Assembly (NCBI GenBank): GCA_002470275.1 | Contig: DKNY01000015.1 | Location: 36,465 to 89,320 of the forward strand | Direction: 5' to 3' | Length of the DNA stretch: 52,856 bases | Source: Gammaproteobacteria bacterium UBA7376 | GTDB lineage: Bacteria > Pseudomonadota > Gammaproteobacteria > Pseudomonadales > Azotimanducaceae | Made by a program: the position numbers and the translations under genes | Part shown: in pieces, positions 18,347 to 28,095 of the stretch | Numbering within the stretch: position 1 is the stretch's first letter | Layout: each line of letters opens with the position of its first letter | The notes under the pieces: model-generated | What the model was told of the DNA's origin: nothing | Seen by the model: only the letters and a program-made list of their open reading frames with translations | Database searches by the model: none

Positions 18347-19504
18347 TTATTCAACGAGAAGGTTCAGGGCAATATCACGGTAGATCATGGCCAGAGGCAT
18401 CAGGTCATCAATCTCCACGCACTCGTTGATTTGATGAATAGTCTTATTGATGGGGCCGAGTTCGATCACCTCTACCCTGGCCTCGCCTGGCGCGCCCCAG
18501 GGCGCGATAAATCTCCCGTCTGACGTGCCGCCCGAGGTGGACAATTCCGTTTGCAGCCGTTGATGGGCCAGGATCGCCTGCTCAACGCTTTCCGTCAGTC
18601 GACCTTGCTGGGTCAGAAAGGGAGCGCCGGATAGGCGCCAATCAAGATCAAAGGTCAGGCCATAGGCCGTTAAACACGCCTCGGTAGCCGCTTTTAATGA
18701 CGCCTCGGTTTGTTCCGTATTGAAGCGAAAGTTGAAATCCACCTCCAGCGTTCCGGGAATCACATTGGTGGCGCCGGTTCCGGCCCGAATATTGGAAATT
18801 TGAAAGCTCGAGGGCGGGTAATAGTTATTGCCTTGATCCCAGGTGCGCTGGGCCAGCTCGTCGAGTGCGCCCAGGGCCAGATGGATTGGGTTGCTGGCGC
18901 GGTGCGGGTAGGCCACATGACCCTGAATGCCTTTGACCGTCAACTTTGCGTTCAGTGAGCCCCGGCGGCCGCAGCGAACCACATCGCCCAGACGCTCGGA
19001 AGAACTGGGTTCCCCGACGACGCAGTAATCTGGCTGAATGCCCTCGGCCAATAACTTTTCGATGGCATGGCGCGTACCGTGAATGGCCTCTCCTTCCTCA
19101 TCGCTGGTGATCAAGAAACTGATGCGACCGGGGAGGGCGGGCTGCTCTTCCAAGAGCCAGGTGACGGCCATGATCATGGCAGCAAGGCTTGCCTTCATAT
19201 CGGCGGCGCCGCGACCGTAGAGTTTGCCGTCGCGAATCTCAGGTTCAAAGGGGTGACTGTCCCACGCCTCAAGCGGTCCCGCAGGCACAACGTCCGTATG
19301 CCCGGCAAACAGTAAGTGCGGGCCATCACCTCCTCGAGTTGCCCAGAGGTTGTGGACGCCACCATGATTTAGCTGCCGGGTCTCAAAACCCAGTTGCTGG
19401 AGCCGCTGCCCGAGAATTTCCTGACAGCCCGCATCCTCTGGCGTTACAGAAACTCGACGAATCAGCGCCTGGCTAAGCTCAAGAACGGGGTTGTCGGAGC
19501 TCAT
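18347..19504 (-). CDS. dapE: Succinyl-diaminopimelate desuccinylase DapE
   Basis: Di-zinc hydrolase (385 aa) that releases LL-diaminopimelate and succinate in lysine and peptidoglycan synthesis. Metal and catalytic motifs: FAGHTDVVPAG, YGRGAADMKAS, SDEEGEAIHGT (catalytic Glu) and the C-terminal His in NKTIHQINE. A good ribosome-binding site (AGAGG) precedes the ATG. It starts nine bases after dapD and has three bases to gspN. Confidence 0.97.
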   Translation of the reverse strand: MSSDNPVLELSQALIRRVSVTPEDAGCQEILGQRLQQLGFETRQLNHGGVHNLWATRGGDGPHLLFAGHTDVVPAGPLEAWDSHPFEPEIRDGKLYGRGAADMKASLAAMIMAVTWLLEEQPALPGRISFLITSDEEGEAIHGTRHAIEKLLAEGIQPDYCVVGEPSSSERLGDVVRCGRRGSLNAKLTVKGIQGHVAYPHRASNPIHLALGALDELAQRTWDQGNNYYPPSSFQISNIRAGTGATNVIPGTLEVDFNFRFNTEQTEASLKAATEACLTAYGLTFDLDWRLSGAPFLTQQGRLTESVEQAILAHQRLQTELSTSGGTSDGRFIAPWGAPGEARVEVIELGPINKTIHQINECVEIDDLMPLAMIYRDIALNLLVE

Positions 19505-19513
19505 GACTCGCCT

Positions 19514-20515
19514 CTAGTTATGGGCATGCAGCGCATTGTTCAACTCGATGGCCTGTCGGTTGGTTCTGCAAATAACCTGACCGCTTAGACCGTGGCGCAT
19601 GAACAGCAGATCAGAGTGACCTGCCAGCTCTCGCCCCTTGACCTCGCGCACGGGCTGCCCGTCTTCATCAAGCACCACTAAGGGCGTGCCACCCGTGATG
19701 TAGACGCCTGCTTCAATTGTGCACCGATCCCCGAGGGGGATGCCTGTACCCGCATTGGCTCCGATAAGGCATTGCTCGCCGATGGAGACAATAATTTCTC
19801 CGCCCCCAGAGAGCGTGCCCATGGTGCTTGAACTCCCTCCTAGATCTGTACCGGCGCCAACGATAACCCCCTGGGAAATACGACCCTCGATCATGTTGGG
19901 GCCCAGGGCACCAGCATTGAAATTGACAAAACCCTCGTGCATCACCGTCGTGCCCTCGCCGAGATAGGCCCCCAGACGGATTCGACTTGCGTCGGCAATG
20001 CGCACGCCCGTCGGAACAACGTAGTTAACCATTTTGGGGAATTTGTCTACGGCAAAGACCTCAAGATTAAGACCCTCAGATCTCGCATTTAGGATGGCCT
20101 GGTCTAAGTCATTCACATCGATGGGGCCGGCTGAGGTCCATGCGATGTTCGGAAGGTGAGCGAAAATACGCTCCAGGTTAAGAGAATTGGGCAAACTGAG
20201 ACGATGGGAAAGCAGATGCAGCTTCAAGTAGGCATCTTCGATGCAGGTGATCGGCGCATCATCAACCAGCTTTACGGCGACCAGGGGTTCATCGCGCTCC
20301 AACAACGGGGCTAATTTGGCGCTCAGCCCTACCTGTGCAGCGAGTTTTGCGGCGACCTCCGGGGTTAGCTCGGTGCAGCCGCTAGGCACGCTCTGGACGG
20401 CCTCAGCGAGATCTCCCTGTGGGTGAATCAGGGGTTGCGGAAACAGGCAGTCGAGGACCCGGTCATCCGCATTTTTGTGGCGCAGACCCAGGGCAAAGGC
20501 AAAAACATCACTCAT
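19514..20515 (-). CDS. dapD: Tetrahydrodipicolinate N-succinyltransferase DapD (long form)
   Basis: Succinylates tetrahydrodipicolinate using succinyl-CoA (333 aa). This is the longer DapD type found in Pseudomonas and Actinobacteria, not the 274-aa E. coli type. A left-handed beta-helix is seen in the middle (RIADASRIRLGAYLGEG, GTDLGGSSSTMGTLSGGG), followed by ECGLIGANAG-like CLIGANAGTGIPLGDRC. GAGG precedes the ATG. A possible promoter lies just upstream. Confidence 0.95.
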   Translation of the reverse strand: MSDVFAFALGLRHKNADDRVLDCLFPQPLIHPQGDLAEAVQSVPSGCTELTPEVAAKLAAQVGLSAKLAPLLERDEPLVAVKLVDDAPITCIEDAYLKLHLLSHRLSLPNSLNLERIFAHLPNIAWTSAGPIDVNDLDQAILNARSEGLNLEVFAVDKFPKMVNYVVPTGVRIADASRIRLGAYLGEGTTVMHEGFVNFNAGALGPNMIEGRISQGVIVGAGTDLGGSSSTMGTLSGGGEIIVSIGEQCLIGANAGTGIPLGDRCTIEAGVYITGGTPLVVLDEDGQPVREVKGRELAGHSDLLFMRHGLSGQVICRTNRQAIELNNALHAHN

Positions 20516-20543
20516 AAAAACCTCATCTAATCGCGGTGTGCAT

Positions 20544-20571
20544 ATTATCTCAGGCAGTAGCAGATTGTCGC
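20544..20571 (-). promoter_or_regulatory. Possible sigma70 promoter for dapD
   Basis: On the minus strand GCGACA (20571-20566) and GATAAT (20549-20544) are separated by 16 bases, 28 bases before the dapD start. The -10 matches the consensus at five positions and the -35 at four. It would start a dapD-dapE-gspN-gspC-gspD-plsB transcript. It rests on sequence match only. Confidence 0.3.
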
Positions 20572-20598
20572 TCTAACCGAGGCGTTGACGAAGCCAAT

Positions 20599-21801
20599 TT
20601 ACGACGAGAGTTCCCGGCCAAAGGAGACTAGGCGTTCCGCGGCCTCGATACACTGTGCCATGGGGGCCACCCAGGCAAGCCGCACCCGGTTTTTGCCAGG
20701 ATTGTACGAACCACTTTGACGGGCGAGAAAGGAGCCCGGCATGGTGGTGATGTGCTGCTCTGAGAACAGCCTTTGACAAAAAATTTGATCGTCGATTGGG
20801 GTTTCCAGCCAGTGGTAGAACCCGGCCTCAGGCTGCTCCACTGAAAACTGCTGTTCCAGAATTGGGCCTACCGCTGCGAATTTGTCACGGTAGAGCTGCC
20901 GATTCGCAGCCACGTGCTCGTCGTCGGCCCAGGCCAACGCGCTGACATGTTGGTGATGAGGCGTCAGCGCGCAGCCGTGGTAGGTCCGGTAGCAGAGGAA
21001 CTGTTGGATTAGGTTGGGGTCGCCGGCCACGAAACCGCTGCGAAGGCCGGGCAGGTTTGACCGCTTGGAAAGACTGTGAAAGGCAAGGCAGCGGGCATAC
21101 GCCGGATTCCCCATGGCCTTGCTTGCGGACAACAGGCTTGGCGGCGGCCGCCGGTCGTCAAAATAGAGTTCCGCATAACATTCATCCGAGACGATCACGA
21201 AATCATAGCGATGTGCGGCTTCAATCAGGTTCTGCATCTGTTGGGCGGACATGATTTCACCGGTGGGGTTGCCGGGAGAACAGATGTAGACCATCTCGAT
21301 GGCACCCAGAACGTCTTCTCCCAGGGAGGCTAGGCTGTCAGCGCCTCCGGCGGACGGCGCTCCGTTGATGAACACAGGCTCCGCCCCAGCCAGCAGGGCT
21401 GCACCCTCATAAATTTGATAAAAGGGATTGGGCATGGCGACTCGTGATCCCGGGTGACCGCTGAGCAGGGCCTGGGCGACGGAGAACAGCGCCTCGCGAG
21501 TACCATATACCGGCAAGACGCCACTAGACGGATCAACGCTCACTTCAAATCGCCGCTGCAGCCAGCCGCAAATGGCCTCTCGCAATGCCTCAGTGCCCTT
21601 GGTCGCTGGATAGGTTGCCAGCTGCGCGGCGAGCTGCTGTTCCTGCATCAGGGCCTTAACCACGAAGTCTGGCGGTGGATGTTTTGGCTCCCCGAGGGAT
21701 AGCGGGATATGCGCTAAACCATCGCGATGTTCAACGCCGGCCAGTAGGGCTCGTAAACGCTCAAAGGGATAAGGCTGAAGTTTTTCAAGATAAGGGTTCA
21801 T
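20599..21801 (-). CDS. dapC: N-succinyldiaminopimelate aminotransferase DapC
   Basis: PLP-dependent class I/II aminotransferase (400 aa). It converts N-succinyl-2-amino-6-oxopimelate to N-succinyl-LL-DAP, the step between DapD and DapE. The PLP-lysine motif is SLSKRSNLPGLRSGF, and YICSPGNPTGE and the IVSDECYAELYFD segment are present. Its start overlaps the glnD stop (ATGA), as in the glnD-dapC pair of Pseudomonas. Confidence 0.94.
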   Translation of the reverse strand: MNPYLEKLQPYPFERLRALLAGVEHRDGLAHIPLSLGEPKHPPPDFVVKALMQEQQLAAQLATYPATKGTEALREAICGWLQRRFEVSVDPSSGVLPVYGTREALFSVAQALLSGHPGSRVAMPNPFYQIYEGAALLAGAEPVFINGAPSAGGADSLASLGEDVLGAIEMVYICSPGNPTGEIMSAQQMQNLIEAAHRYDFVIVSDECYAELYFDDRRPPPSLLSASKAMGNPAYARCLAFHSLSKRSNLPGLRSGFVAGDPNLIQQFLCYRTYHGCALTPHHQHVSALAWADDEHVAANRQLYRDKFAAVGPILEQQFSVEQPEAGFYHWLETPIDDQIFCQRLFSEQHITTMPGSFLARQSGSYNPGKNRVRLAWVAPMAQCIEAAERLVSFGRELSS

Positions 21802-24398
21802 TGGCCGCTGTCCAGGTGTTGCCGTAGCGAAATTTCGATCTCATAAATTCTTTCGGGGTTGGTGACCGGCATCCCCGCATGATCGGTGACGACGAAGACA
21901 TCCTCCACCATTTCGCCCAGGGTGGTGATCCTGGCAGAGCTGATCTGCAGCTCTAAATCCAGCATCGCAAGGGCGATGGTGGCCAGCAGCCCAGGTCGGT
22001 TAGAGGCCAAGACGGTGATAACGGACGCGTTTGAATCGTCCAGGGAGACGGTGACCTCGGTCTGCCGGTTCAGCTCCCGATGCTGTCGTGAAATTCGTCG
22101 ATTGGAACCGTCGGTACTGGGCGAGGGGTCGCTTAGGGTTGCCTTGACGCGATCGATGAGCCGTTGCCGCAGGGCAGGGTCGTCGCTCATTGGCAGGCCG
22201 TTGTCGTTGATCACCGCAAAGGTATTGAAGTACCGCCCCCTGGTTGTTTTGGTGAGTTGAGCATCAACCACCGAGAGGCCAGATCTGGCCAGGGTCACCA
22301 CCGTCGCGGCGAAGGTTTTCGGGCGATCTGTGGCGATAATGTAAATTTTCGTCGCGCCCTCGGCAGCGGATTCACGATACTGCATGGGGGACAGGCTCAC
22401 AAAGGCCTCCGTCCCCTGATGATTCAAAATATCTCGCGTCAGAGCCACAATCTCCTGGGTGTTGTGACGCAGGAAAAAGTCGTCTCCAAGGTCATCCCAA
22501 ATCTCAGCGACAATGCGCTCCTCGGCCTTGGTTTGCAGCTGTTCCAGCGCGCTTTCCTGGTATGCAGCGATGGTGGTCTGCCTGTCTAGCGCGTCGTTTG
22601 GGTTGGATCTCAGGTAGTTGCGAGTCTGGCCGTAGAGGTGGCGCATCAGGCTTGCGCGCCAGCTGTTCCAAAGCGTGGGGTTGGTGGCGTTGATGTCTGC
22701 AACCGTTAGAGCGTAAAGATAGTCCAGCCGCATCTCGGACTTCACCTCTTGAGCAAAGCTCTGGATGACTTCCGGGTCGTAGATGTCTTGATGTTGGGAG
22801 ACCGAGGACATCAGCAGGTGTTTTTTAACCAGCCACTGAACCAACGCAGAATCGGCTTCGTTCATCCCGTGGCGTGAGCAAAATGCTTCTGCATCCAGAG
22901 CGCCTAGCTCTGAGTGATCTCCCCCGCGACCTTTGCCGATGTCGTGGAACAGGCCGGCGATATAAAGCAGCTCGGGCTTGGGAATGGCCTGGACACATCG
23001 GTGGGCAATGGGAAACTTTTCCACCGCTTCGGGATAGCGAAAACGACGCATGTTGCTGATCACCATCATGGTGTGGGCATCCACGGTATAGATGTGGAAT
23101 AGATCATGCTGCATTTGCCCAATGACCTCGCCGAATTCAGGAAGATATCTGCCGAGCACGCCATAGCGCCGCATCCGGGTCAGCTGGGTGACAACCGTAT
23201 ACGGGGCCTTCAGCAGTTGCATGAACAAGCGGCAATTTTCTGGATTTGAGCGAAAGTCGTCGTCAATGAGGTGTAGCGCGTCACGCAGTAAACGAATGGT
23301 TGCCGCACGAACGCTTATGTCTTCCTTGCGCATGGCCATGATGAGAAAAATCTCCAGCATGGCGGAGGGGTTGTTGAGAAAGACATCATCACTGGAGGCC
23401 GCGATTTTATCGTTCACCAGGGTGAATCGCTCGTTTATCACCACCGAGCTTTTGATTTTTGTGCTGACCACGTGCTCTTCAAAATGCTGGAGCAAAATGT
23501 CGTTCACCTCGGTCAGAGCAAGCACGTGTCGATAGTAGTGATACATGAAGTTCTCTACTGCCGACTTGCTCGGCGTATCTTTGAAGCCAAGGCGCTGGGA
23601 CAACTCACGCTGCCTGGCAAAATACAGCTGGTCCACGTTGCGGCTCGCCAACAGGTGCAGCCCAAAGCGGACCCAGAAAAGAAAGTCCCTGCCCTGCACC
23701 AACCACGCGTGTTCCTGGGGAGACAGCACGCCAAGCGTCACTAGGTCTTCCAGGTCCACCATGCCGAATTGGCGGCGCACAATCCAAAGCCCGGTTTGGA
23801 TATCGCGCAGCCCTCCAGGCGACGTCTTGATATTCGGCTCAAGCTTATAGTCGACGCTGTCGTACTGTCTGTGGCGGGCAATTTGCTCCTTGTGCTTGGC
23901 AGCATAGAAGTCGGCGACCGACCAAACTTTTTTATTCCCGAGAACCCCATTGAGGCGATCAACGTTGTGTGCATTGCCGGCGATTAACCGGCGCTCAAAG
24001 AGCGCCGTTGCCACGGTGATGTCGGCCTTGCTTTCTCTGACGCACGCCTTGAGGTCTCGAACGCTGTGACCCACATCAACATTGAGGTCAAATACCGCCT
24101 GCAAAAACTGGGAAATTTCCGAACTGTACCGCTCGGGCTTTTCACACAGAACGAGGATATCGATATCTGACTTGGGGTGAAGCTCCGCGCGCCCGTATCC
24201 GCCAACGGCGAACAGCGTGGCTTCCGGCACGGTTTTCATAAAATCTTCCCAGGCATCCACCAGAATCCTGTCGACCGCTTGGGTTAGGTCTGCGATCAGG
24301 CCATGTATGGGCTCATCGCGCCAGTACCTCTCTTCGAGATGGGCTAGAGCGCCCTCCAGCTCTGCTCTTCTTCGCGCTGCGGACTGTGCTAGCGCCAT
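21798..24398 (-). CDS. glnD: Bifunctional uridylyltransferase/uridylyl-removing enzyme GlnD
   Basis: Nitrogen sensor (866 aa) that uridylylates and deuridylylates PII in response to glutamine. Domains: nucleotidyltransferase with GGYGRAELHPKSDIDILVL (the GX10DXD acidic pair) at about residues 66-84, an HD domain with LFHDIGKGRGGDHS, then two ACT domains in the last ~190 residues. Both catalytic centres look complete. It begins three bases after the map stop and overlaps dapC by four bases. Confidence 0.97.
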   Translation of the reverse strand: MALAQSAARRRAELEGALAHLEERYWRDEPIHGLIADLTQAVDRILVDAWEDFMKTVPEATLFAVGGYGRAELHPKSDIDILVLCEKPERYSSEISQFLQAVFDLNVDVGHSVRDLKACVRESKADITVATALFERRLIAGNAHNVDRLNGVLGNKKVWSVADFYAAKHKEQIARHRQYDSVDYKLEPNIKTSPGGLRDIQTGLWIVRRQFGMVDLEDLVTLGVLSPQEHAWLVQGRDFLFWVRFGLHLLASRNVDQLYFARQRELSQRLGFKDTPSKSAVENFMYHYYRHVLALTEVNDILLQHFEEHVVSTKIKSSVVINERFTLVNDKIAASSDDVFLNNPSAMLEIFLIMAMRKEDISVRAATIRLLRDALHLIDDDFRSNPENCRLFMQLLKAPYTVVTQLTRMRRYGVLGRYLPEFGEVIGQMQHDLFHIYTVDAHTMMVISNMRRFRYPEAVEKFPIAHRCVQAIPKPELLYIAGLFHDIGKGRGGDHSELGALDAEAFCSRHGMNEADSALVQWLVKKHLLMSSVSQHQDIYDPEVIQSFAQEVKSEMRLDYLYALTVADINATNPTLWNSWRASLMRHLYGQTRNYLRSNPNDALDRQTTIAAYQESALEQLQTKAEERIVAEIWDDLGDDFFLRHNTQEIVALTRDILNHQGTEAFVSLSPMQYRESAAEGATKIYIIATDRPKTFAATVVTLARSGLSVVDAQLTKTTRGRYFNTFAVINDNGLPMSDDPALRQRLIDRVKATLSDPSPSTDGSNRRISRQHRELNRQTEVTVSLDDSNASVITVLASNRPGLLATIALAMLDLELQISSARITTLGEMVEDVFVVTDHAGMPVTNPERIYEIEISLRQHLDSGQ

Positions 24399-24401
24399 GG
24401 T

Positions 24402-25202
24402 CTATATTCGCTCTTCTTCTCGCAGCGTAAAGATCTCTGCGCCGTCAGCGGTAACCCTCAGCGTGTGTTCCCACTGGGCGGACAGCTTGTGGTCCTTGGT
24501 GACGGCAGTCCACTGGTCCGGCAGGATTTTGATGTGTCTCTTGCCCGCATTAATCATGGGCTCAATGGTGAAACTCATGCCCTCCTCGAGCGTCATACCG
24601 GCCCCGGGTCGGCCATAGTGCAACACTTGAGGGTCGTCATGAAAAACCTTGCCAATACCGTGGCCACAAAACTCCCGCACCACGCTGAACCGATTTTTTT
24701 CTGCATGCTGCTGAATCGCGTGGCCAATATCGCCCAGGCAGTTGCCCGGTCGAACTTGCTCGATGCCCAGGTACATGCACTCTTGGGTGACCGTTGCGAG
24801 CCTGCGGGCCAGGACCCCTGGCTCCCCGGCAAAGAACATTTTGCTGGTATCACCGTGAAAGCCGTTCTTGATGACGGTGATGTCGATGTTGATCGCATCA
24901 CCATTTTTTAGCACCTTGGAAACGGTGGGGATGCCGTGACAGACAACGTGATTCACGCTGGTACAGATGGACTTCGGAAAGGGCATCTGCCCGCCGCCGC
25001 CGCCGTAGTTGAGGGGTGCCGGTATACAGTCTAATTCCTCAACGATGAAACGGTGGCAGCGTTCGTTGAGCGCCTCGGTAGACACCCCGGGTTGAACATA
25101 TTCACCAATCATTTCCAGGACCCGAGAAGCGCATCGGCCGGCTTCGCGCATGGCCTGGATATCAGCCTCTGTTTCTATCCTAGCAACCATATGAAAACTC
25201 AT
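24402..25202 (-). CDS. map: Methionine aminopeptidase type I
   Basis: Removes the N-terminal Met from nascent proteins. Metal ligands are seen in DITVIKNGFHGDTSKMF (two Asp), CGHGIGKVFHDDP (His), TIEPM (Glu) and AQWEHT (Glu). The ORF gives 266 aa from an ATG at 25202; an in-frame ATG at 25190 (MVARIETEAD) is an equally possible start and gives the usual length. It is divergent from rpsB, the usual gammaproteobacterial arrangement, and heads the map-glnD-dapC block. Confidence 0.95.
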   Translation of the reverse strand: MSFHMVARIETEADIQAMREAGRCASRVLEMIGEYVQPGVSTEALNERCHRFIVEELDCIPAPLNYGGGGGQMPFPKSICTSVNHVVCHGIPTVSKVLKNGDAINIDITVIKNGFHGDTSKMFFAGEPGVLARRLATVTQECMYLGIEQVRPGNCLGDIGHAIQQHAEKNRFSVVREFCGHGIGKVFHDDPQVLHYGRPGAGMTLEEGMSFTIEPMINAGKRHIKILPDQWTAVTKDHKLSAQWEHTLRVTADGAEIFTLREEERI

Positions 25203-25518
25203 TTATTTCAAGATGATAGTTATGGTATAAAGCACGCCGCTCTGAGGGGCTTAGTGCTTCAAAAGGACCAATAATGGTCGGGTCAGGGCGGTAAAAAAAC
25301 CGATTCTGGCCGTGCATATCGTAGCGCGTGAGAATGCTGGCGATATTGTTACTTCGCCCTGGGCAACCCAGAGGCGGCGTGCAGTATAGCTCAACTCTTG
25401 CCCTACCATAGCGATCCCAGAATCAAAAAATGGACGCGATTCGACACGTACCTCCGGGTGCCGAGAACATCGGTTGAGGTGCGGGAATGGCGTTCAAACG
25501 TTAACCCGGAGAAATATT
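25203..25518. other. Divergent map/rpsB control region
   Basis: About 316 bases without a gene. It must hold the map promoter (leftward) and the rpsB-tsf promoter and leader (rightward). I see a TATAGC that could be a -10 near 25390 but no good -35 partner. A compact inverted repeat CTGGG-CAA-CCCAG lies at 25359-25371. In E. coli the rpsB leader binds S2 and represses translation. A similar autoregulatory leader could lie in the 150 bases before 25519, but I cannot show it by reading. GGAGA at 25508-25512 is the rpsB ribosome-binding site. Confidence 0.5.
25230..25259 (-). promoter_or_regulatory. Stem-loop in the map 5' leader
   Basis: AAGCAC (25230-25235) and GTGCTT (25254-25259) are inverted, with an inner GCC/GGC pairing. 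On the minus strand this forms a hairpin followed by TATACC, about 30 bases before the map start. It could be a leader hairpin or part of the map promoter region. There is no run of T long enough for a terminator. Confidence 0.25.
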
Positions 25519-26385
25519 ATGACAGTTAGTATGCGAGACATGCTGGCGGCTGGAGTGCATTTCGGTCACCAGACCCGGTTTTGGAATCCCAAGATGGCGC
25601 CCTATATTTTTGGCGCACGCAACAAAATCCATATTGTTAATTTAGAAAAAACGCTGCCCGCCTTTAACGAAGCCTTAACTGAGGTTCGTAACCTCTCCTC
25701 TCGGGGAAAGAAAATCCTATTCGTCGGCACCAAGCGAGCGGCGGCTAAGGTGATTGCCGAGCAGGCTGCTAGGGTAGCCATGCCTTACGTGGATCAGCGC
25801 TGGCTGGGCGGCATGCTGACCAATTACAAAACCATTCGCCAATCCATTAAAAGGCTCATTGATTTAGAGACGCAATCTCAGGATGGAACCTTTGATCTGC
25901 TGTCGAAAAAAGAGGCGCTTCAGCGCACGCGGATGATGACCAAACTCCATAACAGCCTTGGTGGCATCAAGGAGATGGGCGGTCTGCCTGACGCCATCTT
26001 CGTTGTGGACGTTCAGCACGAACATATTGCAATCAACGAAGCTAACAAGCTCGGTATCCCCGTATTTGGGATTGTTGATACAAACAGTGACCCTGCGGGA
26101 GTCGATTTCGTGATTCCCGGAAACGATGATGCGATTCGAGCGATCAGGCTTTATGTGACGGCCGTCGCTGACGCGGTAGCCGAGGGTAAGGCGAATGTAT
26201 CCACGGATGTCGACCCAGAGGAGTTTGTTGAGGTCGAAGAGGTGGCAGCACCCGTGGCTGAGATTTCAGAAGGGGTAGCGGCGAGCGTCAACGAGGCGTT
26301 TGCGGCAGAGGACGAAGCGCGAGCGGCTGCCAAGGGTACAGCAACAGAACAGAGCGAAGAAGAAGCAGAACCAACAAAGGAGTAA
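25519..26385 (+). CDS. rpsB: 30S ribosomal protein S2 with acidic C-terminal extension
   Basis: Ribosomal protein S2 (288 aa), needed for S1 binding and 30S function. The ATG at 25519 is preceded by GGAGA and gives [18 protein letters not shown]. The S2 signature regions ([21 protein letters not shown]) are intact. E. coli S2 has 241 aa; here roughly the last 55 residues form a Glu/Ala-rich low-complexity tail ([22 protein letters not shown]). tsf follows after three bases. Confidence 0.97.
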   Translation: MTVSMRDMLAAGVHFGHQTRFWNPKMAPYIFGARNKIHIVNLEKTLPAFNEALTEVRNLSSRGKKILFVGTKRAAAKVIAEQAARVAMPYVDQRWLGGMLTNYKTIRQSIKRLIDLETQSQDGTFDLLSKKEALQRTRMMTKLHNSLGGIKEMGGLPDAIFVVDVQHEHIAINEANKLGIPVFGIVDTNSDPAGVDFVIPGNDDAIRAIRLYVTAVADAVAEGKANVSTDVDPEEFVEVEEVAAPVAEISEGVAASVNEAFAAEDEARAAAKGTATEQSEEEAEPTKE

Positions 26386-26388
26386 GAC

Positions 26389-27249
26389 ATGGCGATCTCT
26401 GCCTCCATGGTCAAAGAACTGCGAGAGCGAACCGGGCTTGGAATGATGGACTGTAAGAAAGCCTTGGCAGAAGCCGATGGCGATATGGAAAAAGCCATCG
26501 AGGACCTGCGAAAGAAGAGCGCCCTCAAGGCCGCCAAGAAGGCCGGAAGGACGGCAGCCAATGGGCTGTTGGGGATGAAGGCCTCGCCTGATGGCAGTCG
26601 CATTGCTCTGGTCGAAGTAAATATTGAAACGGATTTCGCCGCGAAGAACGTCAAGTTCATCGCCTTTGTAGAAAAAGTAGCCGAGCAGGTTCTCGAAGTT
26701 GGCGACGTCGAAGCAGTGAAGGCTGCGTTGAATGCTGAACGCGAAACTCTGGTCCAAGAGATTGGCGAGAACATGAGTATTCGCCGAGGAGAAGTGGTGA
26801 CGGCCGACGGCGGCGGGATCAGTCATTATATTCACGGGGATGATCGACGAGGGGCCGTGGTGGTGCTTTCGGCAGCAGCAGAGGAACTGGGGCGAGATTT
26901 GGCCATGCATATCGTGGCCATCAATCCCATGGTGGTGCGCAGTGATCAAGTCCCCGCAGAGGTGCTTCAGAAGGAAAGAGAAATCTATACCTCCCAGGCC
27001 CAGGACAGCGGCAAGCCGGAAGACATCGTAGCCAAGATGGTAGAGGGCCGGATCAGAAAGTTCTTGGCAGAAGTGAGTCTGCTGGATCAACCCTTCGTTA
27101 AGGATGGCAACAGCAAGGTGGGTGATCTGGTCAAGCAGGCGGGTGTTGAGGTAACGCGCTTTCTTCGGTACGAGGTGGGCGAAGGCATAGAAGTGGAAGA
27201 GACCGACTTTGCAGCCGAAGTAGCGGCTCAGCTAGCGGACAACGATTAA
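26389..27249 (+). CDS. tsf: Elongation factor Ts
   Basis: Nucleotide exchange factor for EF-Tu (286 aa). The N-terminal UBA-like domain has LRERTGLGMMDCKKAL. The core contains ETDFAAKN (the TDF motif that contacts EF-Tu), IGENMSIRRGE and the C-terminal YEVGEGIEVEETDFAAEV. It is co-directional and closely spaced with rpsB and pyrH, the usual operon. Confidence 0.97.
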   Translation: MAISASMVKELRERTGLGMMDCKKALAEADGDMEKAIEDLRKKSALKAAKKAGRTAANGLLGMKASPDGSRIALVEVNIETDFAAKNVKFIAFVEKVAEQVLEVGDVEAVKAALNAERETLVQEIGENMSIRRGEVVTADGGGISHYIHGDDRRGAVVVLSAAAEELGRDLAMHIVAINPMVVRSDQVPAEVLQKEREIYTSQAQDSGKPEDIVAKMVEGRIRKFLAEVSLLDQPFVKDGNSKVGDLVKQAGVEVTRFLRYEVGEGIEVEETDFAAEVAAQLADND

Positions 27250-27252
27250 GCC

Positions 27253-27957
27253 TTGCGTAGGGTCTTGCTCAAGTTAAGCGGCGAGGCCCTAGGCGGGGCC
27301 TCAGGGGCCGGGATACGCCCCGAGGTGCTTGAGCACTACTGTACTGAAATTCGAGAGGCTGCGGCCCAGGGTCTCGAAGTAGCCGTGGTGCTAGGTGGCG
27401 GAAATCTATTCAGAGGGGCTGCCCTGGCATCCGCCGGTATGGATCGCGTTATCGGCGACCGGATGGGGATGCTGGCAACGGTGATGAATGCTCTGGCGCT
27501 GGGCAGCTTTCTCACCCGTCACAGAGTCAAAAACCGAGTCTTCGCCGCCGTGGCGATCCCGGGGATTGTTGACGGATACGAGCGAAACGAGGTTCTGCAA
27601 ACCATGGCAGAAGGCCAGGTGGCGATCCTGAGCGGGGGGACGGGTAATCCCTATTTTACTACCGATACGGCAGCCTGCCTTCGCGGCATTGAGCTGGGTG
27701 TGGATGCGGTCTTGAAGGGAACTAAGGTGGACGGCATCTACAGTGCTGATCCAAAAACCGATCCATCGGCCCAGCGGTTCGAAGAAATTACGTTCGATGA
27801 AATTTTGCAGCGAAAGCTCGGCATCATGGATTTGACGGCTATCGTCCTATGCCAGGAAAACGATATGCCGCTGATTGTCTTCGATGCCGGCATGCCAGGC
27901 GCCCTCACGGATTTAGCCTGTGGTCGCCCGGTGGGTACTAAGGTAGTCCACTCCTAG
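27253..27957 (+). CDS. pyrH: UMP kinase (TTG start)
   Basis: Phosphorylates UMP to UDP (234 aa; amino-acid kinase fold). Motifs: LLKLSGEAL at the N-terminus, VLGGGNLFRG, GDRMGMLATVMN, GGTGNPYFTTD and TKVDGIYSADP. The start must be TTG at 27253: the frame is closed by the tsf stop immediately upstream and the protein already begins at the conserved RRVLLKLSG. No clear ribosome-binding site precedes it, so it probably depends on termination of tsf translation. Confidence 0.95.
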   Translation: MRRVLLKLSGEALGGASGAGIRPEVLEHYCTEIREAAAQGLEVAVVLGGGNLFRGAALASAGMDRVIGDRMGMLATVMNALALGSFLTRHRVKNRVFAAVAIPGIVDGYERNEVLQTMAEGQVAILSGGTGNPYFTTDTAACLRGIELGVDAVLKGTKVDGIYSADPKTDPSAQRFEEITFDEILQRKLGIMDLTAIVLCQENDMPLIVFDAGMPGALTDLACGRPVGTKVVHS

Positions 27958-28095
27958 GGATTTTTGGCTAGCCTGCCAGACCAGGTCGGTCTTATGGGGT
28001 AAATGGGCGCTACAATCGAAGACGAGCTCCCGTGTAAGATAGGGCCGCCGAGCCCAGGGACGACACGTCATAGGGGAACGAAGAGAGGATAAGCG

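Noticed and set aside
26266..27090. Open frame of 274 codons on the minus strand opposite rpsB/tsf
   Set aside because: Antisense to two conserved genes, with low-complexity His/Phe composition typical of reverse-frame reading.
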